Positions 27,301 to 36,454 are shown, counted from the first letter of the stretch. The stretch: DNA of 64,000 nt from Winogradskyella ludwigii (GCF_013403985.1 NZ_JABFDF010000002.1:434001-498000); one strand, 5' to 3'. Notes: generated by a model not told the origin, from the letters alone. Made by a program: numbers and translations.

Positions 27301-28147
27301 CTTCTATATTGTCTTTATCTATAACAGTGTCACGGTCAAGTACAATTTCGTTACGTTCGATAGATACAACTTCACCAGTATCTTCATCAACGAAATCCTC
27401 ATGCCATGTGTTAAGAACACGAGCAGCAAGTTTACGACCAATAACTTTTTTTAATCCAGATTTTGAAACCTTTACTTCTTCTGCAAGATCAAAAATCTCT
27501 AAAATGTCTTTATCACGCTCAAATCCGATAGCACGGAAAAGCGTTGTAACAGGTAACTTTTTCTTTCTGTCAATGTAAGCATACATTACCTGATTAATAT
27601 CCGTTGCGAATTCTATCCAAGATCCTTTAAAAGGAATTACTCTTGCTGAATACAACTTTGTTCCGTTAGCATGAAAAGATTGGCTAAAGAAAACACCTGG
27701 TGATCTGTGTAACTGAGACACAACTACACGTTCTGCTCCATTGATACAAAATGTACCTGAAGGTGTCATATAAGGAATAGTACCTAAATACACATCTTGA
27801 ACGATTGTTTCGAAATCCTCATGTTCAGGATCCGTACAATACAATTTCAATCTGGCTTTCAAAGGTACACTGTATGTTAACCCCCTTTCGATACATTCTT
27901 CTATAGAATATCTAGGTGGATCAATAAAGTAATCTAAAAATTCTAATACGAATTGATTACGCGTGTCTGTTATCGGGAAGTTCTCCATGAAGGTGTTGTA
28001 CAAACCTTCAGTGCCTCTTTCTTCTGACTTTGTTTCTAATTGGAAAAAATCCTGAAAGGATTTAATTTGGATATCCAAAAAGTCTGGGTAATCTGTCCTA
28101 TTTACAATAGAAGAGAAATTAATTCTTTCAGCCTTTTTTGCTAACAT
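24335..28147 (-). CDS. rpoB: RNA polymerase beta subunit
   Basis: A 1270-residue beta subunit. The rifampicin region is visible near residues 480-550 ([21 protein letters not shown]), followed by [29 protein letters not shown], the [11 protein letters not shown] and [20 protein letters not shown] stretches. Residues at the usual rifampicin positions (Q..D..H...R..S) look wild type. It is encoded after rplL with a 121-bp gap containing a strong hairpin. Confidence 0.99.
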   Translation of the reverse strand: MLAKKAERINFSSIVNRTDYPDFLDIQIKSFQDFFQLETKSEERGTEGLYNTFMENFPITDTRNQFVLEFLDYFIDPPRYSIEECIERGLTYSVPLKARLKLYCTDPEHEDFETIVQDVYLGTIPYMTPSGTFCINGAERVVVSQLHRSPGVFFSQSFHANGTKLYSARVIPFKGSWIEFATDINQVMYAYIDRKKKLPVTTLFRAIGFERDKDILEIFDLAEEVKVSKSGLKKVIGRKLAARVLNTWHEDFVDEDTGEVVSIERNEIVLDRDTVIDKDNIEEILDAEVKTILLHKESAQQGDYAIIHNTLQKDPTNSEKEAVEHIYRQLRNAEPPDEETARGIIDKLFFSDQRYSLGEVGRYRMNKKLQLDIGMDKQVLTKLDIITIIKYLIELINSKAEIDDIDHLSNRRVRTVGEQLSSQFGVGLARMARTIRERMNVRDNEVFTPIDLINAKTLSSVINSFFGTNQLSQFMDQTNPLAEITHKRRLSALGPGGLSRERAGFEVRDVHYTHYGRLCPIETPEGPNIGLISSLSCFAKVNPMGFIETPYRKVENGVVDIKNTPIYLSAEEEEDMLIAQATIKVDDNGKILEDKIISRQEGDFPVIEPTSVNYTDVAPNQIASISASLIPFLEHDDANRALMGSNMMRQAVPLLRPEAPIVGTGLERQVASDSRVLINAEGDGTVEYVDAEKVTIRYERTEDEAIVSFESDTKTYPLVKFRKTNQGTSINLKPIVEKGDKVAKGQVLCEGYATENGELALGRNMKVAFMPWKGYNFEDAIVISEKVVREDVFTSIHIDEYSLEVRDTKLGNEELTNDIPNVSEEATKDLDENGMIRVGAEIKPGDILIGKITPKGESDPTPEEKLLRAIFGDKAGDVKDASLKASPSLHGVVINKKLFARAVKDKRKRAQDKEDIEKLEDVYDNRFDDLKNVLVEKLFTIVNGKTAQGIYNDLGEEIIPKGKKYTLKMLNAVDDYTHLTSGKWTTDDHTNELVADLIHNYKIKENDLQGSLRREKFTVSVGDELPAGIIKLAKVYIAKKRKLKVGDKMAGRHGNKGIVARIVRQEDMPFLEDGTPVDIVLNPLGVPSRMNIGQIYETVLGWAGQDLGKKYATPIFDGATLDQINAYTDEAGIPRFGHTYLYDGGTGDRFDQPATVGVIYMIKLGHMIDDKMHARSIGPYSLITQQPLGGKAQFGGQRFGEMEVWALEAYGASSTLREILTVKSDDVIGRAKTYEAIVKGEPMPEPGLPESFNVLMHELKGLGLDIRLEE

Positions 28148-28210
28148 TGATGAACGAGATTTTATTAAATAAAAACTAAAAAATGTATATAACGTTTATA
28201 TACACAAAAG

Positions 28211-28246
28211 GGTTTAGGTCTTAGAGTATTACTCTAGACCTAAACC
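28211..28246 (-). promoter_or_regulatory. Strong hairpin in the rplL-rpoB gap (attenuator or processing site)
   Basis: On the minus strand GGTTTAGGTCTAGAGT, a 3-base loop and ACTCTAAGACCTAAACC pair over 16 bp with one bulged base, followed by CTTTTGTG. It lies 22 bp after rplL and 63 bp before rpoB. The position is that of the partial terminator and RNase III site known in E. coli rplL-rpoB. Its exact role here is inferred. Confidence 0.65.
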
Positions 28247-28268
28247 ATGTATTGTAGATAAGGTAAGC

Positions 28269-28640
28269 TTACTTAAGCTCAACTTCAGCTCCAGCCTCTT
28301 CTAATTGAGCTTTTAAAGCTTCAGCTTCATCTTTAGAAACAGCTTCTTTGATTGCACTTGGTGCATCATCAACTAATCCTTTTGCTTCTTTTAAACCTAA
28401 ACCAGTTAATTCTTTAACTAATTTTACTACAGCTAGTTTAGAACTACCTGCCGCTTTTAAAATAACATCAAATTCTGTTTGCTCTTCAGCAGCTTCGCCA
28501 CCTGCAGGTCCAGCTTGCATTACTGCAGCAGCAGCAGCAGGCTCAATACCGTACTCATCTTTTAATATAGTTGCTAGTTCACTAACTTCTTTTACTGTTA
28601 AGTTAACTAATTGTTCTGCGAAATCTTTTAAATCTGCCAT
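28269..28640 (-). CDS. rplL: Large ribosomal subunit protein bL12 (L7/L12)
   Basis: A 123-residue L7/L12. It has the N-terminal dimer helix ([20 protein letters not shown]), an alanine/glycine-rich hinge (about 34-50) and the C-terminal domain with [20 protein letters not shown] and [11 protein letters not shown]. It forms the stalk that recruits translation GTPases. It lies between rplJ and rpoB in the usual order. Confidence 0.98.
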   Translation of the reverse strand: MADLKDFAEQLVNLTVKEVSELATILKDEYGIEPAAAAAVMQAGPAGGEAAEEQTEFDVILKAAGSSKLAVVKLVKELTGLGLKEAKGLVDDAPSAIKEAVSKDEAEALKAQLEEAGAEVELK

Positions 28641-28701
28641 TTTTCTATTGTTTTAATGTGTGTGTGTGTTATAATATAATTTTCTAGTGTGTGCGCTGTT
28701 A

Positions 28702-29223
28702 TTAACCTTCTCTTTCAGATAAGGTCTTAACGATACCTGCGATAGTTCCACCACTTGATTTAAGTGCAGAAATAACGTTCTTAGCAGGTGATTGTAATAA
28801 TCCGATAATATCACCAAGAAGTTCTTCTCTTGACTTAATACTAACTAAAGTATCTAATAAATCATCGCCAATGTAAACAGTTTCCTCAATAAATGCTCCT
28901 TTTAATAAAGGCTTTTCAGATTTTTTACGAAATTCTTTTATTACTTTAGCAGGACCGTTACCAGTTTCAGAATACATTACTGATGTATTTCCTTTTAAAG
29001 TTGTAGGTAAATCACCGAATTCTCTATCCGATGCTTCCATTGCTTTCTCTAAAAGTGAATTCTTTACAACAGCTAATTTAATGTTAGCTTTGAAACACGC
29101 TCTTCTTAAGTTTGAAGTTGCTACTGCATTTAATCCAGAAATATCAGTTAAATAGATATTTGAATTATCTGCTAATTGACTAGTCAACTCTTCAATTACT
29201 TGGGATTTTTCTTCTCTTGTCAT
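28702..29223 (-). CDS. rplJ: Large ribosomal subunit protein uL10
   Basis: A 173-residue L10 stalk base protein: TREEKSQVIEELTSQL at the start, VVKNSLLEKAMEAS in the RNA-binding part and a C-terminal helix for L12 binding. Gap to rplL is 61 bp and contains a short (TG)n run, near 28659-28668. Such leaders are often targets of L10 autogenous control, but I see no clear motif. Confidence 0.98.
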   Translation of the reverse strand: MTREEKSQVIEELTSQLADNSNIYLTDISGLNAVATSNLRRACFKANIKLAVVKNSLLEKAMEASDREFGDLPTTLKGNTSVMYSETGNGPAKVIKEFRKKSEKPLLKGAFIEETVYIGDDLLDTLVSIKSREELLGDIIGLLQSPAKNVISALKSSGGTIAGIVKTLSEREG

Positions 29224-29242
29224 AATGTTCTAAGTTTAACTA

Positions 29243-29932
29243 CTATCCTATTTTTGTATCAATTGAAATACTTGGACTCATCGTACTTGACATGTAAATA
29301 CTCTTTACATAAACACCTTTTGATGACGTCGGTTTCAACTTCATTATTGTAGATAATAATTCTTGAGCATTCCCAATAATTTTATCAGTACTAAACGATG
29401 CTTTACCAATTGGCGCATGTACAATACCAGTTTTATCTACTTTAAAATCTATTTTACCAGCTTTTACTTCTGCAACCGCTTTAGCTACATCCATAGTTAC
29501 TGTTCCTGTCTTAGGGTTTGGCATAAGACCTCTAGGTCCTAATACTCTACCTAATGGTCCTAACTTACCCATTATGCTAGGCATTGTAACGATAACGTCT
29601 ACATCTGTCCAACCTTCTTTAATTTTCTGTAAGTACTCATCTAATCCAACGTAATCCGCGCCAGCTGCTTTAGCTTCTTCTTCTTTATCTGGAGTAACAA
29701 GAGCAAGAACCTTCATGTCTTTACCTGTACCGTGTGGTAATGAAACTACACCACGTACCATTTGATTGGCCTTACGAGGATCTACACCTAATCTAATTGC
29801 TAAATCAATAGAAGCATCAAATTTTGTATAAGTAATTTCTTTTAGTAATGCTGAAGCTTCTTCTAAAGAGTAAATTTTATTACTATCTACCTTTGCTTGT
29901 GCTTCTTTTTTCTTCTTTGTTAATCTTGCCAT
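29243..29932 (-). CDS. rplA: Large ribosomal subunit protein uL1
   Basis: A 229-residue L1, with [38 protein letters not shown] and the C-terminal [18 protein letters not shown]. It binds 23S rRNA at the E-site stalk and commonly represses its own mRNA. It starts 12 bp after rplK and ends 19 bp before rplJ. Confidence 0.98.
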   Translation of the reverse strand: MARLTKKKKEAQAKVDSNKIYSLEEASALLKEITYTKFDASIDLAIRLGVDPRKANQMVRGVVSLPHGTGKDMKVLALVTPDKEEEAKAAGADYVGLDEYLQKIKEGWTDVDVIVTMPSIMGKLGPLGRVLGPRGLMPNPKTGTVTMDVAKAVAEVKAGKIDFKVDKTGIVHAPIGKASFSTDKIIGNAQELLSTIMKLKPTSSKGVYVKSIYMSSTMSPSISIDTKIG

Positions 29933-29944
29933 TTCTAAAAAATT

Positions 29945-30385
29945 TTAGTTTGGAGCTTCTCCTCCTTTAACAGTGATACCCATCGATCTTGCAGTTCCGG
30001 CAACCATTTTCATAGCTGATCCGATTTCGAATGCATTTAAATCTACCATTTTGTCTTCAGCAATTGCTTTAACTTGATCCCAAGTTACTTTTGCTACTTT
30101 ACGTCGGTTTGGTTCTCCTGATCCTTTCTTTACTTTGGCCGCTTCTAATAATTGTACTGCTGCTGGAGGAGTTTTGATTACAAAGTCAAATGATTTGTCT
30201 TTGTAAACTGAGATTACAACTGGTAAAACTTTACCGGCTTTATCTTGGGTTCTAGCATTAAACTGCTTACAGAACTCCATAATGTTAACTCCAGCGGCAC
30301 CTAAAGCGGGTCCTACCGGTGGCGATGGATTCGCAGCACCTCCCCGAACTTGTAGCTTAACTACTTTGTCTATTTCTTTTGCCAT
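29945..30385 (-). CDS. rplK: Large ribosomal subunit protein uL11
   Basis: A 146-residue L11 with the two domains: the proline-rich N-terminal part ([31 protein letters not shown]) and the C-terminal rRNA-binding part ([20 protein letters not shown]). It is the GTPase-centre protein and cofactor of RelA. It follows nusG after 66 bp. Confidence 0.98.
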   Translation of the reverse strand: MAKEIDKVVKLQVRGGAANPSPPVGPALGAAGVNIMEFCKQFNARTQDKAGKVLPVVISVYKDKSFDFVIKTPPAAVQLLEAAKVKKGSGEPNRRKVAKVTWDQVKAIAEDKMVDLNAFEIGSAMKMVAGTARSMGITVKGGEAPN

Positions 30386-30451
30386 TTCTTAATGTTTATA
30401 CGCTTACCTATTTTTGAAGCTTAGGTAATACGCTCTTTATTGTAACAATTA

Positions 30452-30997
30452 TTAAACTTTCTCTACTTGCATATAACTTAATTCTAATGGTGTTTTTCTT
30501 CCGAAAATCTTAACCATCACTTCAAGCTTACGCTTTTCTTCATTAATTTTCTCGATTGTACCATCAAAACCATTGAATGGACCATCGATAACTTTTACAG
30601 TTTCACCTTTAGTAAATGGAATTGCTACATTAGCATCTGCTTCAACAGATAATTCATCTACCTTACCTAACATTCTATTAATTTCAGATTGTCTTAATGG
30701 TACAGGATCACCACCTTTTGTCTCCCCTAGAAAACCAATAACATTAGTTATAGATTTAATAATGTGAGGAACTTCTCCACTCAAATTGGCTTGAATCATA
30801 ATGTAACCCGGGAAATACACTTTTTCTTTTTGTATTTTCTTTCCGTTACGTATTTGAATCACTTTTTCGGTTGGTACTAAAACCTGATCAACAAAATCAC
30901 TTAATCCTAATCTTGAAATTTCATTTTCAATATAAGATTTGATTTTATTTTCTTGACCGCTTACCGCTCTAACAACATACCATTTTTTATCAGACAT
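30452..30997 (-). CDS. nusG: Transcription elongation/termination factor NusG
   Basis: A 181-residue NusG. The NGN domain starts KKWYVVRAVSGQENKIK and contains VYFPGYIMIQ; the KOW domain has FTKGETVKVIDGPFNGFDG (about 125-145). NusG binds RNA polymerase and couples it to ribosomes or Rho. It follows secE after 20 bp, the near-universal order. Confidence 0.98.
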   Translation of the reverse strand: MSDKKWYVVRAVSGQENKIKSYIENEISRLGLSDFVDQVLVPTEKVIQIRNGKKIQKEKVYFPGYIMIQANLSGEVPHIIKSITNVIGFLGETKGGDPVPLRQSEINRMLGKVDELSVEADANVAIPFTKGETVKVIDGPFNGFDGTIEKINEEKRKLEVMVKIFGRKTPLELSYMQVEKV

Positions 30998-31017
30998 ATT
31001 CTCTTCTTGTATATTTG

Positions 31018-31212
31018 TTAGTGAATCATTTCAAAATAAGCCTTTACTGCTTTACTAAAAACAGTATCAACTCCCCAAATAGCTAAAGAAAAAATGATTG
31101 AAAAAACTGCTACAATCACCGTTAACTTCTGAGCTTCTGGCCAAGGTGTCCAAGACACGTTGTTTTTCAACTCTTCAAACGATTCTTTTATATATGTTGT
31201 TAAACCTGCCAT
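31018..31212 (-). CDS. secE: Preprotein translocase subunit SecE
   Basis: A 64-residue SecE: an amphipathic start MAGLTTYIKESFEELKNN, the conserved WTPWPEA turn, and one membrane helix (about 31-52). I start it at ATG 31212. An in-frame longer reading from 31293 runs into the tRNA-Trp and is rejected. SecE clamps SecY and is essential for protein export. Confidence 0.95.
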   Translation of the reverse strand: MAGLTTYIKESFEELKNNVSWTPWPEAQKLTVIVAVFSIIFSLAIWGVDTVFSKAVKAYFEMIH

Positions 31213-31263
31213 TTGATTATTTTCTATATTAAGGATTAAAATATAATCCAATTTTACGTTTTG

Positions 31264-31336
31264 CACGGGTTGAGAGACTCGAACTCCCGACACCTGGTTT
31301 TGGAGACCAGTGCTCTACCAACTGAGCTAAACCCGT
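31264..31336 (-). tRNA. tRNA-Trp (anticodon CCA)
   Basis: A 73-nt cloverleaf: acceptor ACGGGTT / AACCCGT, anticodon arm CTGGT-CTCCAAA-ACCAG with anticodon CCA, T-loop TTCGAGT. It lies between tuf and secE on the same strand, as trpT does in many bacteria. No CCA encoded. Confidence 0.96.
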
Positions 31337-31399
31337 AAACAATAATCAAGGCGTCCCGAGAAACGAGACACCTTAATTAAATATTTTAACTTATATTGT

Positions 31400-32587
31400 T
31401 TAGTCTAAAATTTCAGTAACCTGACCAGCACCTACTGTTCTACCACCTTCACGGATAGCGAAACGTAAACCTACGTTCATCGCAATAGTGTTAATTAACT
31501 CAACAGTAATAGTTAAGTTATCTCCTGGCATTACCATTTCAACCCCGTCAGGAAGCATAATATTACCTGTTACATCTGTAGTTCTTACATAGAACTGTGG
31601 ACGATAGTTGTTATGGAATGGAGTGTGACGTCCACCTTCTTCTTTTTTAAGTACGTAAACCTCAGCTTTAAACTTAGAGTGTGGTGTTACAGAACCAGGT
31701 TTAACGATTACCATACCTCTAGAGATTTGAGATTTCTCAATACCTCTTAATAAGATACCAGCATTATCACCAGCTTCACCTCTATCTAATATTTGACGGA
31801 ACATTTCAATACCCGTAATAGTAGATGTCAATTTCTCAGCACCCATACCAATAATATCAACAGGATCACCTGTGTTAGCTACACCAGTCTCAATACGACC
31901 AGTTGCAACAGTACCACGACCTGTAATAGAAAACACATCTTCAATAGGCATTAAGAAAGGCTTATCCATATCACGAACAGGCTCCTTAATCCAATCATCA
32001 ACAGCCGCCATTAATTCCATAACAGTGTCAACCCATTTTTGTTCTCCGTTTAAGGCACCTAAAGCAGAACCAGCAATCACAGGTCCATTATCACCATCAT
32101 ACTCGTAGAATGATAACAAATCTCTAATTTCCATTTCAACTAATTCAAGTAACTCCTCATCATCAACCATATCCACTTTATTCATGAATACAACCATACT
32201 TGGAATACCTACCTGACGCCCTAAAAGAATGTGCTCACGTGTTTGTGGCATTGGACCATCTGTTGCAGCAACAACTAAAATAGCACCATCCATTTGAGCA
32301 GCACCTGTAACCATGTTCTTTACGTAATCCGCGTGACCTGGACAGTCAACATGAGCGTAATGACGATTTGCAGTCGCATATTCTACGTGTGAAGTATTAA
32401 TTGTTATACCTCTCTCTTTCTCTTCTGGTGCGTTATCGATTTGATCGAAATCTTTCGCTTCAGATAAACCTGCATCAGCTAATACTTTAGTAATAGCAGC
32501 AGTTAAAGTTGTTTTACCGTGATCTACGTGTCCAATAGTACCAATGTTTAAGTGTGGTTTTGAACGATCAAAAGTTGCCTTTGCCAT
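31400..32587 (-). CDS. tuf: Translation elongation factor Tu
   Basis: A 395-residue EF-Tu. G1 is [10 protein letters not shown], switch [17 protein letters not shown]3 DCPGHADY, G4 NKVD, and domains II and III follow with normal sequence ([30 protein letters not shown]). It delivers aminoacyl-tRNA to the ribosome. It is flanked by tRNA-Thr(GGT) upstream and tRNA-Trp downstream. Confidence 0.99.
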   Translation of the reverse strand: MAKATFDRSKPHLNIGTIGHVDHGKTTLTAAITKVLADAGLSEAKDFDQIDNAPEEKERGITINTSHVEYATANRHYAHVDCPGHADYVKNMVTGAAQMDGAILVVAATDGPMPQTREHILLGRQVGIPSMVVFMNKVDMVDDEELLELVEMEIRDLLSFYEYDGDNGPVIAGSALGALNGEQKWVDTVMELMAAVDDWIKEPVRDMDKPFLMPIEDVFSITGRGTVATGRIETGVANTGDPVDIIGMGAEKLTSTITGIEMFRQILDRGEAGDNAGILLRGIEKSQISRGMVIVKPGSVTPHSKFKAEVYVLKKEEGGRHTPFHNNYRPQFYVRTTDVTGNIMLPDGVEMVMPGDNLTITVELINTIAMNVGLRFAIREGGRTVGAGQVTEILD

Positions 32588-32661
32588 GTTTAATTTATTT
32601 TAAATCTTAATTTTAATATTTGTGTTCAATTGTTATTCTAAATTGTAACTTAGAAAAAAAG

Positions 32662-32733
32662 AGCCAATGACGAGAATTGAACTCGTGACCTCTTCCTTAC
32701 CAAGGAAACGCTCTACCCCTGAGCTACACCGGC
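32662..32733 (-). tRNA. tRNA-Thr (anticodon GGT)
   Basis: A 72-nt cloverleaf: acceptor GCCGGTG / CATTGGC (two G-T wobbles), anticodon arm TTTCC-TTGGTAA-GGAAG with anticodon GGT, T-loop TTCAATT. It is the fourth tRNA of the cluster, just upstream of tuf. Confidence 0.94.
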
Positions 32734-32804
32734 TTTTCATTTACGATTACCGATTAGTTAGATTTACGAAGTAAAAATCACGCATGTAAACTCGCAAATT
32801 TTAG

Positions 32805-32877
32805 AGCGAGAGACCGGGTTCGAACCGGCGACATTCAGCTTGGAAGGCTGACGCTCTACCAACTGAGCTACTCTCGC
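32805..32877 (-). tRNA. tRNA-Gly (anticodon TCC)
   Basis: A 73-nt cloverleaf: acceptor GCGAGAG / CTCTCGC, anticodon arm TCAGC-CTTCCAA-GCTGA with anticodon TCC, T-loop TTCGAAC. It is third in the tRNA-tuf cluster. Confidence 0.95.
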
Positions 32878-33012
32878 ATTTATAACTAAATCTCTTTAAT
32901 TAATGGTTTCAATATTTCAAATCATATTATTCAACTTATCGAATAATATTTTTTCAGCATTCAAGTCCGCAAAGGTAGAACTTTTTATTGACAATTCGCT
33001 AAAAATATTTTG

Positions 33013-33094
<82 letters not shown>

Positions 33095-33158
33095 AAAATT
33101 TTAATTCAATATTTCAAAATTTAGAAGTTTTTTTTATTCCTAAAACAACTTCTAAAAG

Positions 33159-33232
33159 AGCCGATGGAGGGACTCGAACCCACGACCTGCTGATTACAAA
33201 TCAGCTGCTCTAGCCAGCTGAGCTACATCGGC
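33159..33232 (-). tRNA. tRNA-Thr (anticodon TGT), first gene of the tuf cluster
   Basis: A 74-nt tRNA identical to the solo copy at 14478-14551, including every loop base. It is the first gene of the tRNA-tuf-secE-nusG-rpl-rpo transcript. A consensus promoter and a leader hairpin with U-tract lie upstream at 33268-33326. Confidence 0.96.
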
Positions 33233-33267
33233 TTTTTATTACTTTCTAGTGGTCAAAAAGTGATCAT

Positions 33268-33291
33268 AAAAAAGCCCGCTATTTCTAACGG
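33268..33291 (-). promoter_or_regulatory. Terminator-like leader hairpin at the start of the tRNA-tuf-rpo operon
   Basis: On the minus strand CCGTTA, a GAAA tetraloop and TAGCGG (33276-33291, one G-T pair) are followed by GC and six T (33268-33273). The hairpin starts five bases after the -7 box, so it would be at the very 5' end of the transcript. The tRNA begins 35 bases later. Confidence 0.65.
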
Positions 33292-33295
33292 ACTG

Positions 33296-33326
33296 CAAAG
33301 GTATTCTTTTATTTATCTTATCAAAA
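33296..33326 (-). promoter_or_regulatory. Consensus promoter of the tRNA-tuf-rpo operon
   Basis: On the minus strand TTTTG (33322-33326) and TACCTTTG (33296-33303) with 18 bp between, a full match to the Bacteroidota housekeeping promoter. It points to the tRNA-Thr at 33232. Confidence 0.85.
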
Positions 33327-33503
33327 CATTTTTTGAAAAAAATTTATAAAATTTTATTCTTTTTTTTTCATTGCCTAAAAAAGGAGTGCTTCCACGCTTT
33401 GTTTCTCTATCAATTTAGCCATAATGACGTAACATATATAATTGAAGAAGAGCATTATGCATATATACAACATCTTTTAGGACACTTAGCCCCACTATGA
33501 ACT

Positions 33504-33806
33504 CTAACTATGTGATCTTAATTTCTCTTTTCGTTTTTTTATTTGTCTTCCCAACGATGCAATAGCGGCATCAGCTCCTTCTTCGAAAGTTTTACATTGT
33601 TTTTTTACTACAAAACTGTCTCCTGGTACGCTTACTTTCGCTTCAAAAATTTTATTTTCTTTATCACTTGTGTTTTCAACTTTTAAATACACATCGGACT
33701 GAATTATTTTATCATAGAACATATCTAACTTATCCATTCGTTTCTGAATAAAATCTAATAAAGTAGTATCTGCTGTGAAATTTACGGATTGCGTGTTTAC
33801 TTTCAT
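33504..33806 (-). CDS. hpf: Ribosome hibernation-promoting factor, short form
   Basis: A 100-residue protein of the HPF/RaiA (sigma-54 modulation) family. It starts MKVNTQSVNFTADTTLLDFI and has the pattern KLDMFYDKIIQSDVYLKVEN, with a basic C-terminal end (RQIKKRKEKLRSHS). It lacks the C-terminal dimer domain of long HPF. It binds the 30S subunit and promotes inactive ribosome states in stationary phase. It follows the recombinase gene by 152 bp, the usual neighbourhood in flavobacteria. Confidence 0.92.
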   Translation of the reverse strand: MKVNTQSVNFTADTTLLDFIQKRMDKLDMFYDKIIQSDVYLKVENTSDKENKIFEAKVSVPGDSFVVKKQCKTFEEGADAAIASLGRQIKKRKEKLRSHS

Positions 33807-33958
33807 GTATTTATATTTTTTAGTTTTTATAGTGCTATGCGATTTATTTTCAACATTTCCTTTTACAACTAAATATTGAATTCGCTCTTTTCTTAAATTA
33901 TGCTTTAACGTGTATAACGATTAGCTGAAATCTAATAGTTACTTTATATTAGGTAAAC

Positions 33959-34849
33959 TTAGCCTAAATTCCTTGGGTGTGATTTGGCATATACTTTCTT
34001 TAATTCTGTTATACTATTATGAGTATAAACTTGTGTGGCTGCTAAACTTGTATGTCCAAGAAGTTCTTTTACGGCATTTAAATCTGCACCTTGGTTTAAT
34101 AAGTGCGTTGCAAACGAATGTCTTAATACATGAGGGCTGCATTTTGCTTTCGTAGATGCTTCACTAAAATACCTATTTATTATTCTGTAAACAAGTTTTT
34201 CGTAAATTTTAAGACCTTTTTTTGTTAAAAAGAGCACGTTGTGATTTTCAATTACTGCTAAATTATTTCGATAATCTAAATAGCGATTTAAAGACTTTGA
34301 CAAAGATTCGATTAAAGGTATGTATCTTTCCTTTTTACGTTTACCCAACACCTTTATCTGATTATTGCTTTTGTCTACATCTAATAATTTCAAATCTACC
34401 AATTCTATACGTCTAATTCCTGTAGCATAAAACAATTCAATTATTAATTGATCTCGGGCTGTTTCAAAATCTATTACCTCTATGGAATTTTCAAGTACGG
34501 TTCTTAATTCTTGTTCAGAGAAAGGTAATTGTACTTTCTTCCCTACTTTTAAAGCTTTATGTTGTTTTAAAGGATTGACTTGAATGTCTTCTGTTTTAAG
34601 TAAAAACTTATAGTACGTATTTAATGACGAAACTTTTCTGTTTATTGTACGGTTAGAGATATCACTATCTACCAATTCTACTATCCATTGTCTTATTTCG
34701 GAATAACCAACATTAGTTACATTTTCAGAATCATGATGTTTATTTAAAAAATCTTGAAAATTTGATATATCTCTAGTATAAGCAACCACTGTATGCTTAG
34801 AATATAGTTTTTCTAAAAGCAAATAGTCTGAAAAGGATTTAAGATTCAT
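33959..34849 (-). CDS. xerC: Tyrosine site-specific recombinase (XerC/XerD type)
   Basis: A 296-residue recombinase with an N-terminal SAM-like core-binding domain (1-90) and a catalytic domain. Catalytic residues are visible: R147 (ATGIRRIEL), K170 (LGKRKKER), H240 and R243 (SPHVLRHSFATH), H266 (LLGHTSLA) and the nucleophile Y275 (QVYTH). The length and location beside hpf and tuf point to the chromosomal dimer-resolution enzyme, not a phage integrase. Which of the XerC and XerD roles it plays is not certain. Confidence 0.88.
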   Translation of the reverse strand: MNLKSFSDYLLLEKLYSKHTVVAYTRDISNFQDFLNKHHDSENVTNVGYSEIRQWIVELVDSDISNRTINRKVSSLNTYYKFLLKTEDIQVNPLKQHKALKVGKKVQLPFSEQELRTVLENSIEVIDFETARDQLIIELFYATGIRRIELVDLKLLDVDKSNNQIKVLGKRKKERYIPLIESLSKSLNRYLDYRNNLAVIENHNVLFLTKKGLKIYEKLVYRIINRYFSEASTKAKCSPHVLRHSFATHLLNQGADLNAVKELLGHTSLAATQVYTHNSITELKKVYAKSHPRNLG

Positions 34850-34900
34850 TCGGTTTCTTTGATTGTCTTTAAATATAATTATTAGTATTCAAATTTGAAC

Positions 34901-34929
34901 AAAAAAATCCTGCATAATGGCAGGATTTT
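34901..34929 (-). terminator. Terminator of the alpha-amylase gene
   Basis: AAAATCCTGC / GCAGGATTTT (10-bp stem, 6-base loop) with a T7 run on the minus strand, 20 bp after the amylase stop. The T run on the plus side makes it partly bidirectional. Confidence 0.85.
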
Positions 34930-34948
34930 AATTTTGTAAAGAGAAAAA

Positions 34949-36328
34949 TTACTTAACAGACCAAACAGAATAACTTTTTGGTGGTGCCTGTACTTTTACC
35001 CATTTACCAGATTGGGTTGTTGGCTCCCAGTTAGAATTTCCTGTATAATCTTTAATTACCGTATTAGACCAGTTGGTTTCTATCCAACGTTCTTGCCATG
35101 TATCTGAATTATTAATATAAACTACAAGTCCTGAATTGTTATAACCATTTCGTTTAGCAACATACTCATCATTATCTGCGTGTAATATATTAGTAGAACC
35201 TCCCGCTAAGTTGTTATGTATCCAAATAAGATTATTCATGCTATCTTTATTTAGCCATTCTTCATAATCTTTATAAAAAATAGTTGGATAACCTTCATGT
35301 GTTAATATATAAGCATATGCTAAAATTTTATTATTTGTAATTTCATCTGTATCATGATTAGTTACAAACGTCACGGCTCTAGATGCATTTTGTTTCCATA
35401 ACATATTATCATTAAGAGCACTTAAATCATTGCCCATAAAAGCATCTTTCATTTTGTAATAACAAGCAAAATCAAAAGCACTAGCTTCTGCAGAACTTGT
35501 CCATGAATCTAACAATGAAACATTACTATCCCATAATTCTCCTACTGAAAAACCACCTACTTCATCTTTCCAAGCTTTTACAACCCATGGTTCAAAACCT
35601 TTTACATAATCAAAACGCCAACCATCAATACCTATAACATCTTTATAATATTTTGCTACACTATTGGAGTTTTTCCATAACCAATCCTGAACATAAGTTT
35701 GATCGTGACATAAATCTGGAAAACCCCCAAATGCTCCACTATCGTTAGTATGAACATTATTAGCATGAAAATCTGTTGCTGAACGGTAAAAATTGCCAGA
35801 CATTGGATTAAAATCTGTCCATGTATTGCCACCTGTATATGTATTAGCTTCACTAGATCCACCGCTATTGTGGTTAATTACAATATCTGCAATTACGCTA
35901 AGTCCATTTTGATGTGCATTATCAATCAGATTGGTTAATTCCTTTCGAGAACCAAAACGTGTTTCAATACTTCCCATTTGATCATATTCTCCAAAATCAA
36001 AATAATCAAAAGGATCGTAACCCATTGAAAATGGACCATTTTGTGCTTTTGAAATTGGCGGCAACCAAATAGCATCTATACCTGCATTACTCCAATCTGC
36101 AACTTTAGTATCTACTGTATTCCACCATGTTCCTCCTGCAGGAACATCCCAATAAAAAGCTTGCATCATTACACCTGAACCAATAGATTTTAGTCCATCT
36201 CTCTTGGTGCTTGAAACATTAAGCTGTGTTTCTTGATTTAATTCTTCTTCAAAAACATTTTCGTCTTGACTACAATTAAATAGAAATAGCAGAAAACAAG
36301 CACTACCTATAAGTTTTAATTTTTTCAT
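34949..36328 (-). CDS. Lipoprotein alpha-amylase, GH13 (archaeal GH13_7 type)
   Basis: A 459-residue enzyme with a lipobox (FLFNC, Cys 19) and SQDEN after it, which resembles the Bacteroidota lipoprotein export signal for the cell surface. The GH13 barrel has ADIVINHNSGG, GWRFDYVKGF (nucleophile D240), GELWD (acid/base E264) and FVTNHDTDE (D326). Segments such as AIWLPPISK, SMGYDPFDYFDFGEY, FGGFPDLCHD, YPTIFYKDYEEWLN and IWIHNNLAGGS closely resemble the Pyrococcus/Thermococcus alpha-amylases as I recall them (subfamily GH13_7). It probably cuts starch or glycogen at the surface. No SusC/SusD or maltodextrin genes are nearby, but a LacI-like operator lies upstream. Confidence 0.92.
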   Translation of the reverse strand: MKKLKLIGSACFLLFLFNCSQDENVFEEELNQETQLNVSSTKRDGLKSIGSGVMMQAFYWDVPAGGTWWNTVDTKVADWSNAGIDAIWLPPISKAQNGPFSMGYDPFDYFDFGEYDQMGSIETRFGSRKELTNLIDNAHQNGLSVIADIVINHNSGGSSEANTYTGGNTWTDFNPMSGNFYRSATDFHANNVHTNDSGAFGGFPDLCHDQTYVQDWLWKNSNSVAKYYKDVIGIDGWRFDYVKGFEPWVVKAWKDEVGGFSVGELWDSNVSLLDSWTSSAEASAFDFACYYKMKDAFMGNDLSALNDNMLWKQNASRAVTFVTNHDTDEITNNKILAYAYILTHEGYPTIFYKDYEEWLNKDSMNNLIWIHNNLAGGSTNILHADNDEYVAKRNGYNNSGLVVYINNSDTWQERWIETNWSNTVIKDYTGNSNWEPTTQSGKWVKVQAPPKSYSVWSVK

Positions 36329-36396
36329 TTGTATTAGCGATTAGTTATATCTCTAAATTTAGAGGAATAAAGACGGGATGCAAAACGGAAATACTT

Positions 36397-36412
36397 ACGA
36401 AAACGTTTGCGT
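36397..36412. promoter_or_regulatory. LacI/GalR-type operator upstream of the alpha-amylase
   Basis: ACGAAAACGTTTGCGT is a 16-bp palindrome around a central CG, with 7 of 8 half-site positions matching. This is the standard shape of LacI/GalR operators and resembles sites used for sugar genes. It lies 69 bp before the amylase ATG, and no LacI-type gene is in the window. Confidence 0.6.
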
Positions 36413-36454
36413 GTTAATAAATCATTAATTTTTAACCCTAAAAATCAGTAAAAC

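Noticed and set aside
31213..31293. SecE extended to 91 residues
   Set aside because: The extra 27 residues read into the tRNA-Trp gene. The 64-residue form starts MAGLTTYIKE, a normal SecE.
33959..34849. Phage or island integrase
   Set aside because: Length, domain layout and place next to hpf and tuf fit the housekeeping Xer recombinase. No att sites, phage genes or direct repeats flank it.
34949..36328. Polysaccharide utilisation locus
   Set aside because: The amylase has no SusC/SusD pair, no other glycosidase and no sugar transporter nearby. It is a single gene.
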